Source: Methylocystis sp. (lineage in GTDB: Bacteria > Pseudomonadota > Alphaproteobacteria > Rhizobiales > Beijerinckiaceae). Taken from it: 46,971 nucleotides of DNA. Shown here piece by piece: positions 41,386 to 46,971 of the stretch. Position numbers and translations under genes: made by a program. Every line of letters begins with the position of its first letter. The stretch's first letter is position 1. The stretch covers positions 1 through 46,971 of the forward strand of contig JALHNQ010000026.1 in the NCBI GenBank assembly GCA_022843405.1, read 5' to 3'. A model generated the notes under the pieces. The model had not been told where the DNA came from. It worked only from the letters and a program-made list of their open reading frames with translations, and did no database searches.

Positions 41386-43241
41386 GCTATGGCGTCCGCC
41401 AGAACCCGTTGCGCCCAGATACGCGAGTCGATTCCCTTGCGGGAACGATCGCCGCCCGACGCAGATCGCGATTGTCCCTTGCTGTCGGCGGCCATCCAGG
41501 CATGCGTTGGCGCGACGAAGCCGGTCTTTGACCGTCGGACCACCGCGTCCGGAAGCGGGCGCCGTGGCGCCTGCGCAAGAAGCGATTTTGGCGCGATGCT
41601 CTGTGGGGGTTCGCCAAGCGCGACGATCCGTTCGAGCAAGGTCGCGTCAACCAACGGAACGCGAACCTCCAAACCATGCGCCATGCTGGCCCAATCCGTA
41701 TCGCGGAGAAGCTGATTGCGCATATAGAGCGACGACTCAAGCGTCGCGACCGTGGCGAACGGCGTCGCCGGACATGGCGTCATCGCTTCCTGCACACGCT
41801 CGAGCGTTTGCAATGTCGCAAGGCCCTCGCGCAGCATGTCGCCGTCGATCAGGCGATCAAGCTCCCAAGGCATGAAGAGCCCGCGACGCAGCATATAGGC
41901 GCCGGCGAAACTCCCCCCCAACTCAAGGAGTCCAGCGGCTTTCGGGCTCGGCAGCCGATGGTCGAGCCCGCTGGCGACCAGCAAGCGTCGAACGATCGCT
42001 CCAAGTTTCGCAAGGCGCGCGGGCGCGCTAAGACGCGCCACCCATCGCGGAATGTCCCGGAACGAGGGATAGCCGCCGAACAGTTCGTCGCCGCCAAGGC
42101 CAGAAACGACAACTTTGAGGTCAAGCTCTCGCGCGGCCTTCGATGCAAACCATGTGTTGACGCCGTCGATCGAAGGCTGGTCCATTGCGGCGAGGATTTT
42201 AGGCAGATCGGTTCGCAACTCTTGTTCGGCGACAACCCGCGTCGCATGCGCCGCGCCATAGGTCCGAGCCACTTCGGTGGCGAGCGGCGCTTCGTCTTCC
42301 GCACTGCCCCGAAACGCATCGAATGCGATCGTGACGGTCTTGATTTCAGCCTGGCCGGCGTCTCGCATCAAGCCGACAAGCGCGCCTGAGTCGATTCCCG
42401 CCGACAGGAACGCCCCTACAGGAACATCGGCCACCAGGTGGCGCCGGACGGCGTCAAGCAGCGCGTCTCGCGTCTTTTGCGCCAGCTCTTCGCCAATCGC
42501 ATATTGACGAACGCCTGGCCCCCGCATGCGAGCCTGCGCATCGCAATAGACCTGTCCGATCGAATGATATCGGGCCGGCGCGCCAACGCCGGTTTGATTG
42601 ACGACAAGACAACATCCGGCAGGCAACATGCGAATGGCGCGGTATGTGGTGAAGGGCTCCGGCACGCTGCCCCACAGCAAGAAACCGACCTGACCCGCAG
42701 GATCGGGATCTCGCGCGACCGCGCCGCCGGCGATGAGCGCCTTGACCTGCGAAGCGAAACGGAAGGTTTTGTGATCGTCGGCGTAATAAACTGGCTTGAC
42801 GCCATAGGGATCGCGCGCCAGCAAGAGTTCGCGCTTGGCCTCGTCCCAGATCGCGAAGGCGAACATTCCCTGCAGCGCATGGACCATGTCGGGGCCGCGA
42901 TCGGCATAGAGGTGCAGAAGCGCTTCGGTGTCGGAACGCGAACGAAAGACATAGCCTTTCGCTTCGAGTTCGGATCGCAAATCGCGGTAGTTGTAGATTT
43001 CGCCGTTGAACGTCACCGCGAGCCGACCGTCGATCGTGCGCATCGGCTGCGCCCCGTTCTCGGATAGATCGATGATCGCCAGGCGACGGTGCCCCAGGCC
43101 AACACGTTGATCATCGCTGATCCAGAAACCTGCGCCGTCCGGCCCCCTTGCTGTCATGTGGTCGCGCGTCGCCAACAGCTCCCGACGGTCGACCGGGTTG
43201 GCGAGGCCTTGGTAAGCAAAGACTCCGTTAATGCCGCACAT
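41382..43241 (-). CDS. asparagine-synthetase-B-like glutamine-dependent amidotransferase
   Basis: 619 residues. Met is followed by nucleophile Cys2 (MCGINGVFAYQG). The glutaminase domain has HRRLAIIDLSENGAQPM and AVTFNGEIYNYRDLR. The synthetase domain has the PP-loop SAGIDSGAL near 280 and VVSGLGGDELFGGYPSF. In polysaccharide clusters such proteins often amidate uronic acids (WbpS of P. aeruginosa is a known example) rather than make asparagine. ATG 43241 is fixed by the required N-terminal Cys; the frame upstream to 43394 is leader. It is the first gene of the 34-kb run and follows the ops-bearing leader. Confidence 0.93.
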   Translation of the reverse strand: MCGINGVFAYQGLANPVDRRELLATRDHMTARGPDGAGFWISDDQRVGLGHRRLAIIDLSENGAQPMRTIDGRLAVTFNGEIYNYRDLRSELEAKGYVFRSRSDTEALLHLYADRGPDMVHALQGMFAFAIWDEAKRELLLARDPYGVKPVYYADDHKTFRFASQVKALIAGGAVARDPDPAGQVGFLLWGSVPEPFTTYRAIRMLPAGCCLVVNQTGVGAPARYHSIGQVYCDAQARMRGPGVRQYAIGEELAQKTRDALLDAVRRHLVADVPVGAFLSAGIDSGALVGLMRDAGQAEIKTVTIAFDAFRGSAEDEAPLATEVARTYGAAHATRVVAEQELRTDLPKILAAMDQPSIDGVNTWFASKAARELDLKVVVSGLGGDELFGGYPSFRDIPRWVARLSAPARLAKLGAIVRRLLVASGLDHRLPSPKAAGLLELGGSFAGAYMLRRGLFMPWELDRLIDGDMLREGLATLQTLERVQEAMTPCPATPFATVATLESSLYMRNQLLRDTDWASMAHGLEVRVPLVDATLLERIVALGEPPQSIAPKSLLAQAPRRPLPDAVVRRSKTGFVAPTHAWMAADSKGQSRSASGGDRSRKGIDSRIWAQRVLADAIA

Positions 43242-43332
43242 CAGCCGGTTCGCATGGAAAGCAATGACTTGGCATTGATCCTGACACTTGCGAGATCGCC
43301 TCTTATCGCGTCGGCGTTTTCGCGAATTGGTC

Positions 43333-43357
43333 CGAAGGGCCGGTCGAACCGGCTTCG
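43333..43357 (-). other. bulged hairpin downstream of ops
   Basis: CGAAG (43333-43337) and CCGGT (43340-43344) pair with ACCGG (43348-43352) and CTTCG (43353-43357), a 5+5 bp stem with a 2-base bulge and a 3-base loop. It would form in the transcript 35-60 bases after ops. No run of T follows, so it is more likely a pause or RNA structure than an intrinsic terminator. Confidence 0.4.
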
Positions 43358-43391
43358 ACGCCATCAGCTGCAGGCGGCAGAGCATTCGCTC

Positions 43392-43403
43392 CACGCTACC
43401 GCC
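43392..43403 (-). promoter_or_regulatory. ops element (RfaH recruitment motif), perfect match
   Basis: Read on the minus strand this is GGCGGTAGCGTG, identical in all 12 positions to the enterobacterial ops/JUMPstart core. There, ops on the non-template strand makes RNA polymerase pause and recruits RfaH. The strand and place are those required: transcribed leader of a very long polysaccharide operon, 189 bases downstream of the stop codon of a NusG/RfaH-like gene. The upstream half of the 39-base JUMPstart is not recognisable here. Confidence 0.75.
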
Positions 43404-43446
43404 GTTCGGGTGAAGAGGGTCTCCTCACTCGTTGTCGCCGACTATT

Positions 43447-43472
43447 GGCGTCGCGCCACGCTGCGCGACGCC
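43447..43472 (-). other. perfect 10-bp stem-loop in the leader, with alternative pairing
   Basis: GGCGTCGCGC (43447-43456) pairs with GCGCGACGCC (43463-43472) around a 6-base loop. The second arm can instead pair as CGACGCCG (43466-43473) with CGGCGTCG (43502-43509), enclosing a small AGCCG/CGGCT hairpin (43484-43497). The two forms cannot coexist. Such an arrangement is typical of attenuators, but no U-tract follows. Confidence 0.5.
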
Positions 43473-43599
43473 GATCATTTGCAAGCCGCTAACGGCTCAT
43501 GCGGCGTCGAATGATTCAACCGCGACGCCGCCGGGTTCCTGCTACCGTTGTTCGCGTTTGACGCTCACAACGCCCGACGCCTTCGCCATTTCTTTCGCG

Positions 43600-44169
43600 T
43601 CAGGCCGCCTCCAACGCAAGGCGATCCAGATGCGCGGGCACTTTACCGTTCATGATGTCCAACAACACGCGTACCCGCCCATTGGCGTCCAATCGCTCCA
43701 ACACGCCAATTGCATTTGCAAAAGCGCCGGCGACGACTCGCACCGTTTGACCTTCACGCAAATTGCGATCGAGCCGGACCATGCCTTCCTCGTCGAGAAG
43801 ATCGAGCAGATTTTCGACGACGCCGACAGGAACCGGCTGGGGCGTATCGCCTTGCATGATCAAGCTCGCGACGCCGCCGGTGCCGTTGACCGACCGCCAG
43901 CGATCGCGTTCGACGTCGAGCACGACGAACATATAGGTGGGAAAGACGGCGCCCTTCACCATGCGCAGCTTTCGCGCATGCCGGACGGTTTTTGTCGCGC
44001 GCGGGAAAAAAACGGGAAAGCCCTGCCGAAGAAGTTGAAACTCGGCTCGCGCTTCCTGTCGCGGCAAGGAGCGGACGACGTACCACCGCTCTCCCTTCTC
44101 AAGGGGACTTCGAACATCCCACTTTCTCGGAAGCATTGTCTCTGATCGCTCAATGCGCTCCAAATACAC
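43600..44169 (-). CDS. specialised NusG paralog (RfaH/UpxY/LoaP-like antiterminator)
   Basis: 189 residues. The NusG N-terminal domain runs about 27-120: ERWYVVRSLPRQEARAEFQLLRQGFPVFFPRATKT, MVKGAVFPTYMFVVLDVERDRWRSVNGTGGVASLI. A KOW domain lies about 135-185 (REGQTVRVVAGAFANAIGVLERL). It binds RNA polymerase to suppress pausing and termination. Location beside a large surface-glycan cluster, not beside secE/rplK, marks it as a specialised paralog. GTG 44169 has GGGAGG five bases upstream; ATG 44136 is the alternative. Regulation: an ops-like motif lies about 90 bases upstream and a perfect ops lies downstream, before the operon it presumably controls. Confidence 0.92.
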   Translation of the reverse strand: MYLERIERSETMLPRKWDVRSPLEKGERWYVVRSLPRQEARAEFQLLRQGFPVFFPRATKTVRHARKLRMVKGAVFPTYMFVVLDVERDRWRSVNGTGGVASLIMQGDTPQPVPVGVVENLLDLLDEEGMVRLDRNLREGQTVRVVAGAFANAIGVLERLDANGRVRVLLDIMNGKVPAHLDRLALEAA

Positions 44170-44258
44170 GATCGCCTCCCGGCCATGGAGCGCGGCTCAC
44201 GAAAAAGTGGAACCCGGCTTTTCGCATCGCGCGCGCTCTATATTTTTTCGAGATCGAT

Positions 44259-44270
44259 CACGCTACCCCG
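44259..44270 (-). promoter_or_regulatory. second ops-like motif upstream of the NusG paralog
   Basis: On the minus strand CGGGGTAGCGTG, 10 of 12 positions identical to ops with the 9-base core GGTAGCGTG intact. It lies 90 bases upstream of the nusG-like start. If transcription begins near 44530 it would be in the RNA leader, allowing autoregulation. If it begins nearer 44230, the motif would overlap the -35 region instead and not act as ops. Confidence 0.5.
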
Positions 44271-44535
44271 CCCTCGGGCGATTCCGTCAAAAGGCGGCGC
44301 GATCCCAATCTTTCTTCGCTGCGCTCTGGGCCTCCACCAAGACGCCAGGACGCGTTCGCCCGCGCCCACCCCGACAACAGCCGATTCATCGATGCGCGCC
44401 AAAATGGCCCAATCCTCGAGAATCTGGCTTTGGCCGAGCAATTTATACGCCGCTGGGAAACGATCAAGACGTGCCAAAAAAGCGCGCCGTCGCGACGCCG
44501 CGAAATAGCGCGCCTCGAATGTCAACAGCCGAATA

Positions 44536-44564
44536 GTTATAGGGCTTTAGGATAAATTGCCGAA
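44536..44564 (-). promoter_or_regulatory. candidate promoter for the NusG paralog
   Basis: On the minus strand TATAAC (44541-44536) is a good -10 match (5 of 6). TTCGGC (44564-44559) sits 17 bases upstream as a weak -35. It would give the nusG-like gene a leader of about 360 bases that includes the ops-like motif. Not verified; other choices are possible. Confidence 0.3.
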
Positions 44565-44630
44565 AGCCGAAGAACTCGCCGCGCTGTTTGCGCGCTTCGG
44601 CGCCATGCGCAAGCGTGACAGGTCTCATCT

Positions 44631-46061
44631 TCAATTTCGTTGCGCTTGTCTCGACGGCGGCGGCGTTCTCCGCCGACGCGCGAAGGGGGCGCGGCCCGAA
44701 ACCGGCGAGGGATCGATCAGCAGGCCGCAACAAAATGCGAAGACCGCCATCATCGCGCCGGTACGCAACGGATAATCGACGAGCGAATGGCCGAGAAGCA
44801 GAAGAATGACAAAGACTGACGCCTGCGCCAAAGGTCGGTCAACGGGGAGCCGGCCGGGATCCGGCGTCGTCCAGGCGGCGATCGCCTTGCGCGCCAGCCA
44901 AACCAAGAACAGACCAAGCATGACTGGACCGATAAGTCCCGTCTCCAGCCACAATTCGAGAAAATCATTATGCGCGTGATTGGCGTATGCGCCCGCCTGT
45001 AAATCGGCCGGCTTTTCGAAAGTCATGTAGAAAGAGGGAAAGCTGCCGAGTCCCGCGCCGACCGGGGTCACGCTCTTTGCGGCCGTGATCGTGTTTCGCG
45101 CAAAGACCAGCCTAGCGCCGGCGAGGGTGTCAGCGTCAAATCGGTCAAGCAGTCGAGACAGCGCGTGCTGTCCGAGGAGAAAGATCGCGACGACGACAAT
45201 CGCGGCCAACGCCCGAGGGAAGGTTTTTTTCTCGACGATCCGACGCCGTTCGTCGCCGATGACGAAACACAGGGAAAGACCGATCGCGGCCAACATTACG
45301 CCGGCCCGGGAACGTGCGGCGACTTCGCCGGCGATCAGCACGATGAGCGCGACGCCGGCGGCGATGGCGCCCACGGGGCCAATGGCCGAAGACGCGTCGA
45401 TCCCGCGGCGAGATGAGCCGGGTCCGGGCGAAAAGGCGGCAAGGCGAGGCGCAAGCGCCGCTGCGGCCAACAACATCGAACTATAGAGCAGCGCCGCGAA
45501 ATGATTGCGGTTCGCGAAAAACCCTACAGGATCGCCCGCGTTGGTAATTTTGTAAAAGCGGAGCTGGCTTGTCTGCCCCTGCGCGAGCTGAATCAATCCG
45601 AGAAAGACGCTGACGACGCCAACAATGACAATCGCGTAGCTCATCCGCCGACGCTCGCGCCGATCGAGCGTCAGAACCGCAAGGAAGATCGCGAGCGGAG
45701 GCAGAAGCGAAAGAGCGGCGAGCCAGGTCGCCTCAGGCGTCATGCTGATCGGCGCCCATGTAGGCGAGCGGCCAAGCAGTTCATAGCTCTCGACGACGAG
45801 CGCGCGCCCTGGCAAACGCGTCCAGATCGCGGGCGGCAACGGCGCAAGCTGCAGGATTGGGACGGCGACGATCGCTGCGCAAAAGACCAAGGCCCAACGC
45901 CTGTCGCGGCTGAGCGGCGCATCCAGGAGGCGCCAAAGCGCCGCGAGGAAAACGGGGATTGAGAGAAGTTGAAGAACCGCGTCGGAAAGCAACCCTTCGC
46001 GCGTTCCGCCGCCCAAAAGGAGACAGGACAACAGACCGAAAGCTGAGACGAAAATGAACAA
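44631..46061 (-). CDS. O-antigen ligase/polymerase family membrane protein (Wzy_C)
   Basis: 476 residues with about 11-12 hydrophobic helices. The long periplasmic loop (about 300-370) contains GAGLGSFPSFYMTFEKPADLQAGAYANHAHNDFLELWLETG. The HAHNDFLELWLETGLIG motif is characteristic of the ligase family (WaaL/Wzy_C), which joins a lipid-linked glycan to lipid A-core or to another chain. NRNHFAALLYSSMLLAAA is also typical. The start is TTG 46061, with AGGA close upstream and an in-frame TAG at 46068-46070. A ligase would be the expected last step after Wzm/Wzt export. It may be transcribed separately from the cluster. Confidence 0.88.
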   Translation of the reverse strand: MFIFVSAFGLLSCLLLGGGTREGLLSDAVLQLLSIPVFLAALWRLLDAPLSRDRRWALVFCAAIVAVPILQLAPLPPAIWTRLPGRALVVESYELLGRSPTWAPISMTPEATWLAALSLLPPLAIFLAVLTLDRRERRRMSYAIVIVGVVSVFLGLIQLAQGQTSQLRFYKITNAGDPVGFFANRNHFAALLYSSMLLAAAALAPRLAAFSPGPGSSRRGIDASSAIGPVGAIAAGVALIVLIAGEVAARSRAGVMLAAIGLSLCFVIGDERRRIVEKKTFPRALAAIVVVAIFLLGQHALSRLLDRFDADTLAGARLVFARNTITAAKSVTPVGAGLGSFPSFYMTFEKPADLQAGAYANHAHNDFLELWLETGLIGPVMLGLFLVWLARKAIAAWTTPDPGRLPVDRPLAQASVFVILLLLGHSLVDYPLRTGAMMAVFAFCCGLLIDPSPVSGRAPFARRRRTPPPSRQAQRN

Positions 46062-46327
46062 TCCGTCCTACCGACGCGAGGTCAAATCGGACCCATAGGG
46101 ACTTTCCGGCTTCTCTATGAGGATCAAGAGCATCACGCCGCTCTGGCTCGAAAATTATGTGAGCGCTCGCCAAAACGCAAGTCGATGCGCCCGAACTGCG
46201 CCTATCTCCGTCGCCGTTGCGATCAGGCGAACAGCGGCCTCGATCGGCGCCGACACACGCCCAGAGTGAATATGGCAGAGAGAAGAGGTCAGGCGCCAAG
46301 AAGCTGCCGCCAATCGCGAAATCAAAT
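46062..46327. other. 266-bp intergenic spacer
   Basis: No protein-like frame, repeat or terminator hairpin is evident. It presumably contains the promoter of the ligase gene. No ops-like motif is present. Confidence 0.4.
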
Positions 46328-46939
46328 TCAATAAATGCCAGGCACCAGGCGCGCCGTCCGCTTCGCGTAATCGTGATAGGAGGGAAATGTTTCGGACAAT
46401 ATTTTCTCCTCAAAATGCATGCGAAGGATTTGAATGCCGACGGCGCAAACTAATATGACGAGCGGCCAAGGCTGTCGGATGTCCCAGAGAGCGCCCGAGA
46501 TCGCCGCGAGTTCCGCAAGATAAAGCGGGTGGCGGACCACTCTGTACGGTCCGTCAGTCGTCAGCCGCCGCGCTTGCGGAAAGACGCTGAAGGCGCGCCC
46601 GAGGAAGAAAACCGAATAAATCGCAGCGCCCGTCCCTATGAGGGCGATCGCCGACGCAAGAACCATTGTCGTCGGGGACGCATCGGTTCGAGGCGCCAAC
46701 GCGACAAAAGACGGCAGAGCGCAGCCGATGATCGCGACCAGTCGTGGCGTCACGCCCGGCGCTTTCCCAACCGTCGGCCGCCGGATGACGAGGCAGGCGA
46801 TAACGAGCCCCAGGAGGACGATGGTTGCGAAATGAGAGGATATTGCGAGCGCAGCGCTCCATTCGGGAGTCATGTGCCAGATTCTTAGGGTTGATCCGAC
46901 AATGCCGAGTCCCAACCACATGATTAGAGGCGAGGCCAT
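46328..46939 (-). CDS. isoprenylcysteine-carboxyl-methyltransferase-like membrane protein
   Basis: 203 residues with four to five hydrophobic helices. The C-terminal signature reads LTTDGPYRVVRHPLYLAELAAISG, then MHFEEKILSETFPSYHDYAKRTARLVPGIY. The G-P-Y-x3-RHP-x-Y and E-E-x3-L...Y-x2-Y pattern is that of the ICMT/PEMT family of membrane methyltransferases. The bacterial substrate is usually unknown (phospholipid, quinone or isoprenoid). ATG 46939 has no strong ribosome site. Whether it belongs to the polysaccharide locus is uncertain. Confidence 0.82.
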   Translation of the reverse strand: MASPLIMWLGLGIVGSTLRIWHMTPEWSAALAISSHFATIVLLGLVIACLVIRRPTVGKAPGVTPRLVAIIGCALPSFVALAPRTDASPTTMVLASAIALIGTGAAIYSVFFLGRAFSVFPQARRLTTDGPYRVVRHPLYLAELAAISGALWDIRQPWPLVILVCAVGIQILRMHFEEKILSETFPSYHDYAKRTARLVPGIY

Positions 46940-46971
46940 CGCTAAATCATAAAGTCTATTTCTTGTGGCTG

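Larger units (their letters stand above)
43242..43599 (-). promoter_or_regulatory. 358-bp leader between the NusG paralog and the long operon
   Basis: It holds a perfect ops motif (43392-43403), a perfect 10-bp stem-loop (43447-43472), an alternative pairing of that arm, a bulged hairpin (43333-43357) and a 15-codon open frame (43542-43589). No U-tract terminator and no clear promoter is visible, so the asnB-like run may be read through from the nusG-like gene. In transcript order: alternative stem-loops, ops about 150 bases before the asnB-like start, then the bulged hairpin. Confidence 0.65.
44170..44630. promoter_or_regulatory. 461-bp region upstream of the NusG paralog
   Basis: No gene is convincing here; a 95-codon frame on the minus strand (44238-44525) has only a TTG start, no visible ribosome site and no recognisable domain. 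The region holds a candidate minus-strand promoter (44536-44564) and an ops-like motif (44259-44270). An A/T-rich stretch TATATTTTTTCGA at 44239-44251 (minus strand TCGAAAAAATATA) is a second possible -10 region. Confidence 0.5.

Noticed and set aside
44238-44525. 95-codon open frame on the minus strand upstream of the NusG paralog
   Set aside because: It needs a TTG start with no ribosome site, has no recognisable domain, and the opposite strand is equally open in several frames, as expected in GC-rich non-coding DNA. The stretch is better explained as promoter and leader.
44259-44525. TTGACA at 44525-44520 (minus strand) as a -35 box
   Set aside because: The hexamer is perfect but no acceptable -10 lies 16-18 bases downstream; the nearest A/T-rich hexamer is only about 12 bases away.
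45781-46413. 210-codon frame spanning the gap between the ligase and the ICMT-like gene
   Set aside because: Overlaps both real genes in another frame, is Arg/Ser-rich and has no domain.
1-46971. CRISPR arrays, tRNA or rRNA genes, complete insertion sequences, integrases
   Set aside because: I looked for evenly spaced repeats, cloverleaf-like arms and transposase-like frames and saw none.

Overview
The window is a polysaccharide (LPS/O-antigen or capsule/exopolysaccharide) biosynthesis and export locus from a GC-rich Gram-negative bacterium. The gene content and style fit an alphaproteobacterium, most likely Hyphomicrobiales of the Methylocystis/Methylosinus/Beijerinckiaceae type: an Omp25/31-like porin domain, frequent GTG and TTG starts, an ABC-type O-antigen exporter, and HldE/HldD heptose enzymes. 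The genus is a guess from style, not a database result.

Layout. 1-96: probable 3' end of a gene. 142-248: a 107-bp nested inverted repeat. 500-3985 (+): a TonB-dependent receptor fused to a second outer-membrane barrel. 4008-8034 (-): a polyprenyl-phosphate sugar transferase, GDP-L-fucose synthase and a family 4 glycosyltransferase. 8338-9318 (+): UDP-glucuronate decarboxylase (UDP-xylose synthase). 9329-43241 (-): thirty-one genes on one strand with very short gaps or stop/start overlaps, about 34 kb and probably one very long transcription unit or a few coupled ones. In reading order these are asnB-like, wzm, wzt, an FkbM methyltransferase, a GT4, hisH-like, hisF-like, a wbpG-like amidotransferase, an AAC(3)-like acetyltransferase, a DegT aminotransferase, a Gfo/Idh oxidoreductase, a methyltransferase, a GT2, a methyltransferase, a GT9, a GT2, galE, a GT2, a hexapeptide acyltransferase, an FkbM methyltransferase, two GT4, a methyltransferase, a GT4, a Wzy-like membrane protein, an acyltransferase-3, a GT4, a GT2, hldE, hldD and an O-carbamoyltransferase. 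43600-44169 (-): a specialised NusG/RfaH-like antiterminator directly upstream of this run. 44631-46061 (-): an O-antigen ligase/polymerase family protein. 46328-46939 (-): an isoprenylcysteine-methyltransferase-like membrane protein.

How it works together (inference). Nucleotide-sugar enzymes (GalE, UXS, Fcl, HldE/HldD, Gfo/Idh + DegT + AAC(3) + WbpG/HisH/HisF) supply ordinary and unusual sugars. About ten glycosyltransferases assemble the chain. Five methyltransferases, two acyltransferases and one carbamoyltransferase decorate it. Wzm/Wzt export it.

The most striking signal is regulatory. The leader between the NusG paralog and the 34-kb run contains, on the transcribed strand, GGCGGTAGCGTG. 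This is a perfect 12/12 match to the enterobacterial ops element that recruits RfaH. A 10/12 copy (shared core GGTAGCGTG) lies upstream of the NusG paralog itself, and the main leader can form mutually exclusive stem-loops. This looks like a self-contained RfaH/ops-type antitermination circuit in an alphaproteobacterial polysaccharide locus.

A patch at about 33.7-39.7 kb has visibly lower GC than its surroundings and includes the substrate-recognition half of Wzt, suggesting a swapped serotype cassette.
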